A stretch of DNA of 64,000 bases from Parapedobacter sp042666505 (GCF_042666505.1 NZ_JBHTDN010000005.1:248001-312000); one strand, 5' to 3'. Shown: positions 1 to 9,997, numbered from the stretch's first letter. Made by a program: numbers and translations. Notes: generated from the letters alone by a model not told the origin.

Positions 1-1
1 G

Positions 2-3000
2 GTACCGCATTTAGAAGCGCACGATCGTAAATTTTCTTTAATTAAAAATCATCTTTTTCAACGTGTTGTCTCGGGAACCGTAAAGAACGATGCCGGATTT
101 GTCCTGGAAGGCGTAACGGTCGTAGTAAAGGGCACGGGGACGGGCACGCAAACAGATGCCCAAGGGGCTTTTAGCCTCGCATTGCCTGAGGGAGGAAATA
201 CGCTAGTTTTTTCATCTACGGGATATAGTACGCAGGAAATTCAAGTAGAACAGCGTACGGTTATTGATGTTACCTTACAGGCAGATATCCAAGACCTCGA
301 TGAAGTGGTCGTTATCGGTTATGGGACCGCAAAACGGAAAGATTTAACCGGCGCTGTTGCTTCCGTTCAGGCAGAAAAGCTCGAAACCCAGGCACCCCGG
401 TCGGTACAAGACCTATTGCGAGCAAATGCTGCTGGGATGATTATCGGGCAGGGTAACCGAGCAAAAGGAGATGCCTCGCTGCTTATCCGTGGCAAGGGGA
501 CTTTGAAAGCCGGCAGTAGCCCCTTGCACGTTGTGGACGGTGTGATATTCGATGGTGCCTTATCGGACATCAACCCGAATGACATACAGTCCATCGATAT
601 TCTAAAAGATGCCAGTGCGTCGGCGGTTTATGGTGCCAAGGCGGCAAATGGTGTGGTATTGATCACGACGAAAAAGGGTCAGGTGGGAAAGCCAAAGATT
701 TCGTTTAACGGAAATCTGGGTTTAGTGGAAAACGCAGGAATGCCCCGCGTCATGACCGGTGAAGAGTTCTTGGCCTATCGGTATGACTATGAAATGGGAA
801 GACGGACGGAGGAATACCACCAGCAATATCCCGAGATGTTCGTGGACCCCCGGAAATTAAGTCAAGTAGACCCGTTGACTTGGTACAACTACGACCAAAA
901 TGATCCGGTAGCATCCGTAACCGACGAACAGCTCACACGGGCTTGGCTGTCGAGGTTGGAACTCAAGACTCCTGAAATCGATAACTATATGGCCAATCGC
1001 CTAACCGATTGGCAGGATCTTGTTTTCCAACAAGGGGTTCAGCAAGATTATTCGGTCAGTATATCGAACAGAACAGATAACATCAATTATTACTGGTCAG
1101 TAAATCACGTGGACCGTGAGGGTATCATTGTCGGTAATCGGTTCAAAAACCTACGTTCCAGACTAAACTTGGAGTCCAAGATCACGTCTTTCCTCCGTGT
1201 TGGTGCCAATGCCAATTTTGCAACACGGAATGAAGGTTTCTTAGAGGCGAATTGGGCACAATCGGCGGTGATCTCGCCGTATGGATCAAATAACATCGAC
1301 GATCCCGCCAGTCCCTATCGAAGGCTGCCGACAGGTGATCCAACGCCCCAGAATCCGTTTTTTGACAACTTGTATAGAGACCGGGTGGATCAATACAATA
1401 CCTTGAATGCAAGTCTGTTTGGTGTGATAACGTTGCCTTTCGGTATCGAGTTTCAGTCGAACTTTACCCCTTCGTACGTATGGCGGGAATACTACAATCA
1501 CGAATCGTCGCAAAATCCGGAGTGGGCCAATAGCGGCGGTCGTTCCGAACGCACATTTGAGAAAACCTACAATTGGCAAATTGATAATGTGTTGAGGTGG
1601 AACAAGCGGTTTGACATCCACAATTTCGAGGTGACCCTATTGCAGAATGCTGAAAAGGGTCAGTTTTGGCGGACCAAGGCCACCGCATCAAACTATAGCC
1701 CCAGTGATATCCTTGGGTGGCATCGCCTGCAGGCCGGGGCGGTACCGTTGAACGAAAGTGACGATACCTACCGCACGGGTGATGCCCTGATGGCACGGTT
1801 GTTTTATTCGTTGCATGACCGCTATATGCTGACGGCCTCCGTGCGCCGCGATGGGTATTCGGCATTTGGCGCGCAAAATCCGCGCGCTACTTTTCCGGCG
1901 TTGGCTTTCGCGTGGAATTTTTCTGACGAAAAGTTCATGGGCGGCACGTCCAGCTGGCTGGATTATGGAAAGCTTCGGTTGTCGTGGGGGCGTAACGGTA
2001 ATCGGGACATCGGGCAATACGAGGCACTCTCTGATATGACGTCCGGCCTGCATCCCTATATCGATCAAAATGGAAACATCTACCTTTACTCCCAGCTCTA
2101 CGTCAATCGTATGGCCAATTTAGGGCTTCGGTGGGAAAATAAGTCATCCTATAACCTCGGGTTGGATTTCTCGTTGTTCAACAATAAGCTCGGTGCAGCG
2201 CTGGATTTCTATACCTCTACCACGTTGGATTTGCTGGTAGACCGCGCACTTCCGGAAATTATCGGATTCAACAGTGTGGCCGCTAACCTGGGTGAATTGG
2301 AAAATAAGGGATTTGAGGTGGCATTGAACAGCCGGATTATTGAGCGCGAAAAATTCAATTGGAACGCCTCTGCCATCTTTATGCTCAATCGGACGAAAAT
2401 TAAAAAGCTTTATGGCGATATGGTGGATGTGTTGGATGCTAATGGCAATGTAATCGCCCAGCGTGAGGCCGACGATATAAAAAACCGCTGGTTTATCGGC
2501 CAGGATCCGGATCGAATTTGGTCCTATGAACGGATTGGCGTGTGGCAAGTCGGCGAAGAGGATGCCGCGGAACGTTATGGACTGCAACCGGGCGATTTTA
2601 AATACAAAGATCAAAACGGGGATGGGGTAATGACTGACGAAGACCGCATCTTTCAGCAATGGACAACCCCGAGGTTCAGGTGGTCACTCCGCAACGATTT
2701 CCGTTATGGGAATTTTGATTTTTCATTTTTCGTCTATTCCAATTGGGGGCACTACGACACCTACAACCGCGCCGCCAATAATGCAAATTTTGCCGACAGA
2801 GCCACGGACTATGCACAACCAAGGTGGACACCGGATAATCCGATAAACGATTATGGTCGAATCGGTTCCAAGAACATTGGATCCAATTACGTATCGCGAT
2901 CGTTTATCCGCCTGGATAATGTCTCGCTTTCTTACGCTGTGCCGGCTTCCTTTCTTCAGTCAATCAATATCCAGAATTTACGGATATCGGCTACCGTACG

Positions 3001-3121
3001 TAACGTTGCTTTTTGGGCACCTCAATGGACGTTCGGCGATCCGGAGTCGTATGATAACGCGGATTTGGGAGGTATGCCCACTCCGAGGACCTACAACATG
3101 AGTATCAATTTTTCGCTTTAA
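2..3121 (+). CDS. SusC/RagA-type TonB-dependent outer-membrane transporter, 5' truncated by the window edge
   Basis: The reading frame is open from base 2, so the true start lies outside the window; a TTG at 182 is only an internal codon. About 1039 residues are visible. In order they show a linker, a carboxypeptidase-regulatory-like beta-sandwich (around residues 24-95, with GVTVVVKGTGTGTQTD), the SusC TonB-box region (DLDEVVVIGYGTAKRKDLTG), a plug domain with a LRANAAGMI-type motif and KDASASAVYGAKAANGV, then a long beta-barrel ending in the hydrophobic strand SINFSL. SusC proteins import oligosaccharides across the outer membrane using TonB energy, with SusD as the lid. The SusD partner starts 18 bases downstream. 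The substrate cannot be inferred because no glycosidase is linked inside the window; an STN domain upstream of the edge is possible but not visible. Confidence 0.95.
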   Translation, partial: VPHLEAHDRKFSLIKNHLFQRVVSGTVKNDAGFVLEGVTVVVKGTGTGTQTDAQGAFSLALPEGGNTLVFSSTGYSTQEIQVEQRTVIDVTLQADIQDLDEVVVIGYGTAKRKDLTGAVASVQAEKLETQAPRSVQDLLRANAAGMIIGQGNRAKGDASLLIRGKGTLKAGSSPLHVVDGVIFDGALSDINPNDIQSIDILKDASASAVYGAKAANGVVLITTKKGQVGKPKISFNGNLGLVENAGMPRVMTGEEFLAYRYDYEMGRRTEEYHQQYPEMFVDPRKLSQVDPLTWYNYDQNDPVASVTDEQLTRAWLSRLELKTPEIDNYMANRLTDWQDLVFQQGVQQDYSVSISNRTDNINYYWSVNHVDREGIIVGNRFKNLRSRLNLESKITSFLRVGANANFATRNEGFLEANWAQSAVISPYGSNNIDDPASPYRRLPTGDPTPQNPFFDNLYRDRVDQYNTLNASLFGVITLPFGIEFQSNFTPSYVWREYYNHESSQNPEWANSGGRSERTFEKTYNWQIDNVLRWNKRFDIHNFEVTLLQNAEKGQFWRTKATASNYSPSDILGWHRLQAGAVPLNESDDTYRTGDALMARLFYSLHDRYMLTASVRRDGYSAFGAQNPRATFPALAFAWNFSDEKFMGGTSSWLDYGKLRLSWGRNGNRDIGQYEALSDMTSGLHPYIDQNGNIYLYSQLYVNRMANLGLRWENKSSYNLGLDFSLFNNKLGAALDFYTSTTLDLLVDRALPEIIGFNSVAANLGELENKGFEVALNSRIIEREKFNWNASAIFMLNRTKIKKLYGDMVDVLDANGNVIAQREADDIKNRWFIGQDPDRIWSYERIGVWQVGEEDAAERYGLQPGDFKYKDQNGDGVMTDEDRIFQQWTTPRFRWSLRNDFRYGNFDFSFFVYSNWGHYDTYNRAANNANFADRATDYAQPRWTPDNPINDYGRIGSKNIGSNYVSRSFIRLDNVSLSYAVPASFLQSINIQNLRISATVRNVAFWAPQWTFGDPESYDNADLGGMPTPRTYNMSINFSL

Positions 3122-3139
3122 CCTGAAAAACGCAAAAAG

Positions 3140-5050
3140 ATGAATAGCAGAAAGATCTATAAAAAAACACTCTGGGTGTTTGTGACCACGGCCTTTACCG
3201 TTGTCAGCTGCAGTAAAGACTGGTTAACTCCTAAGCCGCTGTCATTTTACGAACCCGGAATCGCATTGTCCAATGCGGAGGGAATGTATTCCGCACTTAC
3301 GACGTTAGAGCGGAATATGCGGCATGAATATTTTGGCGATAATGCACCAATCTTAACGGAGATTATTCAGTCAGAAGTCGCAGTTGAAGGCACCACAGAC
3401 AAAGCGGGTCCGCAAATGGACATGGATGTGGCATTGCTGCCGGATGCGCAATTGAATCATACGGATTTCACAAAGGTAGGTTGGTACTGGTATGAGGGCT
3501 ATAAAGGAGTTAAATACGCCAACACAATCATATCGCGTATCGATAATGCTGAATTCGGAAGCGAGGGGGAACGCAATGCGGTTTTAGGATCAGCCTATTT
3601 CCATCGTGCATACCGTTATTTCAAACTAACGCATCAGTTCGGTGATATACCCTATCTGGATTGGGAAATCGAAGCACCTAAATACGATTTCTATTCATAC
3701 GACAGGTGGGGAATTTTGGAACGGATGAAGAAGGATCTCGAGTTTGCGTACCAGTGGGTGCCCCAAGTAGTAGATCGCGGTAGAACCTCTAAAGCCGCAT
3801 GTGGTGTTTTACTTATGAAGGTTTGTATGGTGCTTGGCGATTTTGATCGTGCAATCGCGGTTGGCAAAGAGATTGTTGGGAAGCATCCACTGATGAGGAA
3901 CCGTTTTACGCCGAATCAAGGGAAACCGAACACCAATTTGATGTTCGACCTGCATAGTGTAGAAGCAAAATTGGATATGTCCAATACGGAGGGATTGATG
4001 TATGTGGTCTCTTATCCCGAAGAGGAGGGGTCAGATCGTATTCAAACGATGCGGAATGCCGTTCCCTTTTGGAATAGTGGAAATATCAAAACACCGGACG
4101 GACAGACCGGTACAAGTATCGCACCGGCGGCAGGCGAAACAGATCCTGAAATGGATTTGAATAAGTCCTATGGCCGGGGTATCGGTCGTCTGCGGCCAAC
4201 CTGGTATTTTACCAACGAGATTTGGCGTGCGGATAAGGAAGCGAACGATCTGCGTGGTATTCGCAACCGGGATAGCTGGAGGCGCATGGAGGATTTGAGG
4301 TATAACGCACCCGGATTGAAGACCAGTGGAAGCCCGTGGTATGGAAAAAACTTTGAAAAGCCCGCAAGTATGAGTGTGGAAGACACCATACGGACCTGGT
4401 TTTCTTGGCCGCATTACAAGCTGTTTGTACCCGACCCCCTGCAGACTCAATGGCAAGGCGGAGAAACCCCGTGGTATATCTATCGATCGGCAGAGGTATA
4501 CTTGTTGTTAGCGGAGTCATACTATTGGAAAGATCAATTTGCACTCGCCGCAGAAGCATTGAATGAAGTACGTACGCGAGCGGGTGCCGAACCGTTAACC
4601 GCAGGTGATGTCAATATCGGCGAGATACTGGATGAACGGGCCCGGGAACTTTATTACGAAGAAAATCGCCATATTGAATTAGTTAGAATCTCCTATATCT
4701 ATGCTAAGACCGGAAAGCCGTGTGAGATTTTTGGCGGCCGTACGTATACCCTGCAAAACCTCAGCGGCCCGGGAGGAACGGGGGCTAACGTTAAACAAGA
4801 AGGCGTTAATTTTTGGTACGACCGCGTCGTGGCACGGAGTAACTTCTACAATAAAGGGGTGAAACACAAATGGGCCGAATATAAGGTGAGTGTACATCAC
4901 ATATTATGGCCGGTACCCGCCAATGCGATCAATACGAACATCAAGGGCGTTATTAATCAGAATATCGGATATCCGGGTGCGGAGCGGAATGTGGAGCCGC
5001 TCCCGGTACCGGAAGAAGGAACGGTTTTGGGACCACAGGCTGGTGAATAA
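3140..5050 (+). CDS. SusD/RagB family glycan-binding outer-membrane lipoprotein
   Basis: This 636-residue protein begins with a lipoprotein signal (hydrophobic run, then VVSC at about residue 24), so it should be lipid-anchored at the outer membrane. The body has SusD hallmarks: an N-terminal helical TPR-like region (GSAYFHRAYRYFKLTHQFGDIP), a middle loop-rich region, and the C-terminal RagB signature (IYRSAEVYLLLAESYYW, then LNEVRTRAG, ARELYYEENRHIELVR). It is a substrate-capturing partner of the SusC gene immediately upstream and is surely co-transcribed with it. No SGBP or hydrolase follows: the next gene is ispH with its own promoter. Confidence 0.95.
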   Translation: MNSRKIYKKTLWVFVTTAFTVVSCSKDWLTPKPLSFYEPGIALSNAEGMYSALTTLERNMRHEYFGDNAPILTEIIQSEVAVEGTTDKAGPQMDMDVALLPDAQLNHTDFTKVGWYWYEGYKGVKYANTIISRIDNAEFGSEGERNAVLGSAYFHRAYRYFKLTHQFGDIPYLDWEIEAPKYDFYSYDRWGILERMKKDLEFAYQWVPQVVDRGRTSKAACGVLLMKVCMVLGDFDRAIAVGKEIVGKHPLMRNRFTPNQGKPNTNLMFDLHSVEAKLDMSNTEGLMYVVSYPEEEGSDRIQTMRNAVPFWNSGNIKTPDGQTGTSIAPAAGETDPEMDLNKSYGRGIGRLRPTWYFTNEIWRADKEANDLRGIRNRDSWRRMEDLRYNAPGLKTSGSPWYGKNFEKPASMSVEDTIRTWFSWPHYKLFVPDPLQTQWQGGETPWYIYRSAEVYLLLAESYYWKDQFALAAEALNEVRTRAGAEPLTAGDVNIGEILDERARELYYEENRHIELVRISYIYAKTGKPCEIFGGRTYTLQNLSGPGGTGANVKQEGVNFWYDRVVARSNFYNKGVKHKWAEYKVSVHHILWPVPANAINTNIKGVINQNIGYPGAERNVEPLPVPEEGTVLGPQAGE

Positions 5051-5051
5051 C

Positions 5052-5068
5052 GGGTGCATTTAGCACCC
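5052..5068 (+). terminator. Hairpin just after the susD stop, possible terminator
   Basis: Perfect 6-bp arms GGGTGC/GCACCC with loop ATTTA begin one base after the susD stop codon. There is no immediate U-tract (a short TTTT lies about 25 bases further on), so it may be a transcript-end stabiliser rather than a strong intrinsic terminator. Confidence 0.4.
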
Positions 5069-5153
5069 TAATCGGGCGGTACGCTTTTATTTACTATGCG
5101 GCCGCTCGATTTTTCTGTTTGTGACATACATGCGTTGTTGCAGGTTATATGGA

Positions 5154-5183
5154 TTGCATTATAGTTATTTATCCGTACCTTTG
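5154..5183 (+). promoter_or_regulatory. Bacteroidota -33/-7 promoter for ispH
   Basis: TTG (5154-5156), 19 bases, then TACCTTTG (5176-5183), a full match to the TTG-N19/20-TAnnTTTG consensus. The ispH ATG at 5191 is only 7 bases after the -7 box, so the mRNA should be leaderless or nearly so. This decides the start: the in-frame ATG at 5149 lies upstream of the promoter and cannot be used by this transcript. Confidence 0.75.
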
Positions 5184-5190
5184 TGGCAGG

Positions 5191-6039
5191 ATGGCTTATC
5201 AGTTACAGGTAACGATCGATAAAGATTCGGGATTTTGTTTCGGGGTGGTCTATGCCATTGATATGGCTGAAGAGATACTCGAATCAGAGGGCTATCTGTA
5301 TTGCCTTGGCGATATTGTACATAACGATGAAGAGGTCGCGCGACTGGAGGCAAAAGGCTTACGCATCATCAACCACGAACAACTGCCCGAATTAAAAAAC
5401 GAAAAAGTATTGATCCGCGCCCATGGCGAAGCTCCCGAGACATATCGCATTGCTTTGGAGAATAACATCACACTGATTGATGCCTCCTGCCCCGTTGTAC
5501 TGAAACTTCAGAACCGTGTAAAGACCTCCTTTGACCAACAGGAAAAAATTTTGATTTATGGCAAGCATGGCCATGCGGAGGTCATTGGCCTGCAAGGACA
5601 GACCAACGGTGATGCGATTGTTTTTCAGGACATTGCTGAGTTGGACGGAATGGAGCTGCCGGATCGCTTTACGTTATACAGCCAAACTACGAAGAGTGTC
5701 GACAAGTTTTATGCGATTAAGGATGAATTGCTCAGCCGGGGATACGACGTAAAGGCCAATGACACGATTTGCAGGCAAGTATCGAATCGGTATGAAGACC
5801 TCGGTGATTTCGCCCGGAGGTACAATAAGGTTGTATTTGTCTCGGGAAAAAAATCTTCCAATGGGCGGGTGTTGTATGAGGTCTGCCTGAAACACAACCC
5901 CAACAGCTACTTTATATCCGATCCTTCTGAATTGAAACCTGAACTGTTCCAACCCAACGACACCGTAGGTGTATGTGGCGCTACTTCCACCCCGATGTGG
6001 CTGATGGAACAAGTGAAAACGGTATTGGAGAGCTATTGA
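5191..6039 (+). CDS. ispH: 4-hydroxy-3-methylbut-2-enyl diphosphate reductase
   Basis: IspH is the last enzyme of the non-mevalonate (MEP) isoprenoid pathway: it reduces HMBPP to IPP and DMAPP using a [4Fe-4S] cluster in the cytoplasm. The three cluster cysteines are visible in SGFCFGV, DASCPVV and DTICRQV, and substrate-binding motifs RAHGE, KHGHAEVIG and CGATSTPMW are present. With the start at 5191 the protein has 282 residues, normal for the Bacteroidota form. The longer frame from 5149 adds 14 non-conserved residues and begins upstream of the -7 box. It sits between a SusCD pair and hemH, both transcribed the same way, but has its own promoter. Confidence 0.96.
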   Translation: MAYQLQVTIDKDSGFCFGVVYAIDMAEEILESEGYLYCLGDIVHNDEEVARLEAKGLRIINHEQLPELKNEKVLIRAHGEAPETYRIALENNITLIDASCPVVLKLQNRVKTSFDQQEKILIYGKHGHAEVIGLQGQTNGDAIVFQDIAELDGMELPDRFTLYSQTTKSVDKFYAIKDELLSRGYDVKANDTICRQVSNRYEDLGDFARRYNKVVFVSGKKSSNGRVLYEVCLKHNPNSYFISDPSELKPELFQPNDTVGVCGATSTPMWLMEQVKTVLESY

Positions 6040-6092
6040 TGGATCGCTGTGTCCCTTCGCGTCATCTGAACATCAAAATGCCCTAGATGCTA

Positions 6093-6122
6093 TTAAGCCG
6101 CGGATATAAATCCGTACCTTTG
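6093..6122 (+). promoter_or_regulatory. -33/-7 promoter for hemH
   Basis: TTA (6093-6095), 19 bases, then TACCTTTG (6115-6122). Only 6 bases separate the -7 box from the ATG at 6129, so transcription should start at or next to the start codon. The -33 element is TTA rather than TTG. Confidence 0.65.
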
Positions 6123-6128
6123 CCTTTG

Positions 6129-7157
6129 ATGAGTAAACCGAGAAAGGGAATTTTATTAGTCAATCTGGGCACCCCTGATAGTCCTTCTGTAGCCGATGTT
6201 AGGCGGTATTTAGTCGAGTTTTTGACGGATGGCCGGGTCATTGATATTCCAGCGTTGCGTCGAAATTTGTTGGTTCGGGGAATTATCGCGCCATTTCGGG
6301 CACCTAACTCCGCCAAGCTATACCGAGCCATTTGGGATAAAAAAACAGGTTCTCCGCTATTATACTACAGTGAACTTCAACGGCGGTTATTACAGGAGCG
6401 GTTGGGGACTGATTATCACGTTGAACTGGCGATGCGGTACCAGAATCCGTCGATTGCCGCGGCTTTAGACAAGCTCAAGCCGATGAATCTGGAAAGTATC
6501 CGGGTAATCCCATTGTTTCCACAGTATGCTTCGGCCAGCACCGGATCGGTGATTGACAAGGTAATGGAACTGATTCGGAAATGGCATGTTTTTCCAGCGA
6601 TTTCTTTCGTCAATGATTTTTATGAAAATGAGGCGATGATTGAAGTCTTTGTGGAAAACGCGTTGAAACACCAGCCGGACACGTACGACCACGTTTTATT
6701 CAGTTATCACGGGCTACCGGTAAGGCAGTTGACGGATGTAGAGGCTTCCGGAACCCATGATTGCGAAAAGGCGGGTTGCCGGGGGCGTATTTCGACACAT
6801 AACCGGTATTGTTATCTCGCGCAATGTTATGCGACCACGCGCCTATTGGCCCAGAAGCTTCAGCTTGCGGGGGACGGATACACCGTGTGCTTCCAATCCC
6901 GTTTGGGTAAAACGCCCTGGATACAGCCGTACACAAGTGACGTACTCGAGGAGGTGGCGGCAAAAGGGAAAAAGCGATTGCTCGTTTTTTGTCCCGCTTT
7001 TGTCGCTGATTGCCTGGAAACTATCTATGAAGTTGGCACAGAATATGCAACAGAATTTAAGAATCTGGGTGGCGAACACGTGCAATTGGTTGAAAGCTTA
7101 AATGTGCATCCGCTGTGGATCAAGGCATTGCAGCAAATGGCGACTGCGTCAACCTAG
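6129..7157 (+). CDS. hemH: Ferrochelatase
   Basis: HemH inserts Fe2+ into protoporphyrin IX (or coproporphyrin III, depending on the pathway branch) in the last part of heme synthesis. The 342-residue protein begins MSKPRKGILLVNLGTPDSP, the typical N-terminus, and carries the metal-site histidine in FSYHGLP, the SRLGKTPWIQPYT motif and the conserved Glu in CLETIYEVG. A small cluster CEKAGCRG...RYCYLAQC is common in this lineage. The start at 6129 is chosen over the in-frame ATG at 6087 because the extra residues overlap the promoter. No other heme gene is adjacent. Confidence 0.96.
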   Translation: MSKPRKGILLVNLGTPDSPSVADVRRYLVEFLTDGRVIDIPALRRNLLVRGIIAPFRAPNSAKLYRAIWDKKTGSPLLYYSELQRRLLQERLGTDYHVELAMRYQNPSIAAALDKLKPMNLESIRVIPLFPQYASASTGSVIDKVMELIRKWHVFPAISFVNDFYENEAMIEVFVENALKHQPDTYDHVLFSYHGLPVRQLTDVEASGTHDCEKAGCRGRISTHNRYCYLAQCYATTRLLAQKLQLAGDGYTVCFQSRLGKTPWIQPYTSDVLEEVAAKGKKRLLVFCPAFVADCLETIYEVGTEYATEFKNLGGEHVQLVESLNVHPLWIKALQQMATAST

Positions 7158-7167
7158 AGTCAATGTT

Positions 7168-7189
7168 GGGGCGACAAAATGTCAGCCCC
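7168..7189 (+). other. Hairpin between hemH and the phosphoesterase gene
   Basis: GGGGC-GACA-AAA-TGTC-A-GCCCC forms a 9-bp stem with one bulged A and a 3-base loop. There is no U-tract. It lies 11 bases after the hemH stop and 20 before the next ATG, so it could attenuate or stabilise a shared transcript. Confidence 0.4.
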
Positions 7190-7209
7190 GGTGAGCGAGG
7201 AATGCATTC

Positions 7210-8460
7210 ATGATTATTTTTAACACAATTATCCTGCTCTTGATAGATTTTTATATCTACAAGGCATTGCGGTCCACGCGGTTGAAATGGGCGGCTTCTC
7301 CGATTTTTCCGAAAGTGTGGTGGGGATACAGCATGTTGTTGGTTGGTGGCGTTTTCGTAAGCGTTTATTTCAGCATCCCGTTGATGTTCCGTGCGATTAT
7401 CCTGGTAGCTTTTTTCCTGACCTTTGTGAGCAAATTTATGTTCATTTTGGTGTTGTTGGCGGATGATATCCGGCGGGGGGGTGTATGGTTAAAAAGGCAA
7501 TTTGTTCCCAAGGGAGCAATAGCTGAGAAAGCCGATTCGGCGCCTTTGCCCGAGCGACCAGAAAAGGGCATTAGCCGGTCGGAATTTTTAACCAAGGCGG
7601 GGGTTCTCGTCGCTTCGTTGCCCATCGCCCCCATGGGATGGGGGGTTATTTCGGGCGCCTATGATTACCGCATCCGTCGGCAAAAACTTTACCTGCCCAA
7701 TCTTCCCCAGGCGTTCCACGGAATGAAAATCGGCCAGTTGTCGGATGTTCACTCCGGTAGCTTTTACAACCGAAGGGCCGTTCTCGGAGGCGTGGAGATG
7801 CTGCTGGCGGAGAAGCCGGACGTTATTTTTTTCACGGGGGATTTGGTCAATAATGTGGCTAATGAGATGCGTGAATACCAAGATATATTTGCCAAGGTGA
7901 AAGCCCCGTTGGGTGTTTACTCCACACTGGGTAACCACGACTACGGAGATTACCACTTCGGTCCGGACGCTTCGCCCGCGAAGGCAAAAAACCTTCAGGA
8001 CCTCAAGGACACGCACCGGATAATGGGCTGGGATTTACTGCTCAACGAAAACCGAAAACTAACCGTAGATAATGAAGAGATTGGCATTATTGGCGTAGAA
8101 AACTGGGGTGCGGGAAAGCGGTTTCCGAAGTTTGCAAAGCTGGATGACGCGTTGCAGGGCACGGATGATCTGCCGGTAAAATTATTGTTGTCACACGATC
8201 CCAGCCACTGGCGTGCGCAGGTGCTCGGCAGACCCGATGTGGACGTCATGTTTGCCGGTCATACCCATGGCATGCAATTCGGCGTGCGTATGGGCAGCAT
8301 CCAATGGAGTCCGGCCCAATACATCTACAAGGAATGGTCCGGATTATACCGCGAAGGCCATCAGCAGCTCTACGTGAATACGGGATTCGGTTTTCTCGGC
8401 TATCCGGGTAGAGTAGGCATCTTACCGGAAATAACCATTTTCGAACTTATAAAAGGGTAA
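7210..8460 (+). CDS. Membrane-anchored metallophosphoesterase (YkuE/YaeI-like)
   Basis: This 416-residue protein has three N-terminal hydrophobic segments (about residues 1-18, 38-58 and 62-84), then a linker with a twin-arginine-like stretch (SRSEFLTKAG) and a calcineurin-type phosphoesterase domain from about residue 170. All five metal-site blocks are present: LSDVHSG, GDLVNN, GNHDYGD, LSHDPSHW and AGHTHG. Such proteins hydrolyse phosphodiesters or lipid-linked pyrophosphates at the membrane; the substrate is unknown here. It lies 52 bases after hemH and may be co-transcribed. A heavily decayed copy of the last third of this gene lies near 24300-24490. Confidence 0.9.
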   Translation: MIIFNTIILLLIDFYIYKALRSTRLKWAASPIFPKVWWGYSMLLVGGVFVSVYFSIPLMFRAIILVAFFLTFVSKFMFILVLLADDIRRGGVWLKRQFVPKGAIAEKADSAPLPERPEKGISRSEFLTKAGVLVASLPIAPMGWGVISGAYDYRIRRQKLYLPNLPQAFHGMKIGQLSDVHSGSFYNRRAVLGGVEMLLAEKPDVIFFTGDLVNNVANEMREYQDIFAKVKAPLGVYSTLGNHDYGDYHFGPDASPAKAKNLQDLKDTHRIMGWDLLLNENRKLTVDNEEIGIIGVENWGAGKRFPKFAKLDDALQGTDDLPVKLLLSHDPSHWRAQVLGRPDVDVMFAGHTHGMQFGVRMGSIQWSPAQYIYKEWSGLYREGHQQLYVNTGFGFLGYPGRVGILPEITIFELIKG

Positions 8461-8467
8461 CAAGTTC

Positions 8468-9997
8468 CTAATCCTGTAAGACCATCGTGCCTATCTTATA
8501 GCGTTTTTTGCCATCATGGTCGGGATAGGGAAGTTCGTATACGGGAGAGCCATCTCGTTCCCCCACTGAAACGTACAGATCGTAAGTGCCGGGCAAGCAG
8601 GCACGAGAGAAAATACCTTTCCGGTCCTGATGAGCAGGGGCGATAACGAAAGTTGACGACAACGCTTGCTCCGCATTTTTGTCGGGAGGGGAAACCGGAA
8701 GGTTTTTTACGTTAAACGAAGTATCGGTCAGTACGGAAACAATCCCACCTTTTTCGTCCTTGAGTGTGAAACAGGGATAGCCGCCGCCATAGCACGGCGC
8801 CACCCCGGCATTCGCCCATTTACTCTGGATGATAAACGGCTCCCCTTTCCTGATGACGGATGGCCAGGCAATTTCGGGCACCTGCAGGCGGTACCCGATG
8901 CGTCGGTTTATCCGGGCAATTAGTTCTTTGTTCTTTTCGTAGAATATATCCGGCCACCAGTGGATCGAGAGGAATGAGGCATGATATTCCTCTACCGCAC
9001 GCAGCAGGAGCTCATCGTCCCACGCGCCCCGGTCGACCGAACCTCCGAAATGTTCATGTTCCAGTACCACGGGAAGTGTAGGCCAGAACAGTTGGGCCAT
9101 TTCGCTGTGGTACCAATGGTTGGGTTCCGGCTGTACGAGGATGCTGTCATCGTGGATAGATACTCCACGGGAAAACGCGTAGTCAGTTATCGGGAACCGC
9201 TCGCCCCTGAGGTCGTGTCCCACGTAATCGTCAGAAATACAAAGAAGGGTGTTTTTAAAATGACGCCGGTAGAGATCGATCATTTGTTTCTGCGTCTCAT
9301 ATCCCCATGAATGGCCGTGTTTCGGTGTAGTGAGTACGGTATGCCCTTCTCCCCACATGCCGTAATGGCCGACAAATACATACGCAATATGCGGGTTGTT
9401 GTCGTACCTTTCCGCAAGTATCCGGACAAAGTTCTCCACCTTTTCAAGGAAAATCGGGTCGTCATAATTCGGTTCCAGATAACCGTCCACTTCGTAATGC
9501 TCCGCGCCTGCGTCGAAAACCCAGCGCGGGGTCCCTGATTCCATCCAGTTCTCGGTAGCCGTAATGCAAAGCGCTACCTGTCCGCCCTGGTCGATCCACC
9601 GTTGGGCAGGCGTATCAAGTATTTCCCAGACGAAATTGTTCTCTTCCGGCTCAATAAAAGCCCAGGGGAGACGGAGGAACACCGTGTTCATTCCGGGGAA
9701 ATAACGGACGGTGTCGGAAGGTGCAAGCTTGGATCCATAATTTTGATACAGGTTGGAATAGAAATACGTTACCCATCCCATCCCGGGATTGACGAGCGCC
9801 TCTCCGTGGTCGATAGGTTTCGCATGATGAATCGCTGTAGTACCCGAATCAGCTATCCGGGTGAACATAGGCTTAACCGTTGTTCGTGCGGGGCCAGTTT
9901 CGGGGCGCATTCCCCATAGGTCGGCGTGAAGTCCTGTGGCCAATCCGGCCGTCGCCAATCCAGCGGTCTTGAAAAATCTCCTTCGGTCGGTGTTCAT
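8468..9997 (-). CDS. DUF4832 family secreted protein, probable glycoside-hydrolase-like TIM barrel
   Basis: The 509-residue protein starts with a Tat-type leader (MNTDRRRFFKTAGLATAG), implying folded export. The body resembles DUF4832 proteins: NPGMGWVTYFYSN, FLRLPWAFIEPEENNF, a GQVALCITAT strand, and YVFVGHYGMWGEGHT. This pattern of beta-strands each ending in acidic or aromatic residues suggests a GH42-like TIM barrel, with a beta-sandwich at the C-terminus (from about residue 390). The catalytic pair is not certain; E in MWGEGH and E in VVLEHEHFG are candidates. It is the last gene of the minus-strand operon that begins at 23669, 58 bases after the CotH gene. Enzyme activity is an inference. 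Confidence 0.75.
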   Translation of the reverse strand: MNTDRRRFFKTAGLATAGLATGLHADLWGMRPETGPARTTVKPMFTRIADSGTTAIHHAKPIDHGEALVNPGMGWVTYFYSNLYQNYGSKLAPSDTVRYFPGMNTVFLRLPWAFIEPEENNFVWEILDTPAQRWIDQGGQVALCITATENWMESGTPRWVFDAGAEHYEVDGYLEPNYDDPIFLEKVENFVRILAERYDNNPHIAYVFVGHYGMWGEGHTVLTTPKHGHSWGYETQKQMIDLYRRHFKNTLLCISDDYVGHDLRGERFPITDYAFSRGVSIHDDSILVQPEPNHWYHSEMAQLFWPTLPVVLEHEHFGGSVDRGAWDDELLLRAVEEYHASFLSIHWWPDIFYEKNKELIARINRRIGYRLQVPEIAWPSVIRKGEPFIIQSKWANAGVAPCYGGGYPCFTLKDEKGGIVSVLTDTSFNVKNLPVSPPDKNAEQALSSTFVIAPAHQDRKGIFSRACLPGTYDLYVSVGERDGSPVYELPYPDHDGKKRYKIGTMVLQD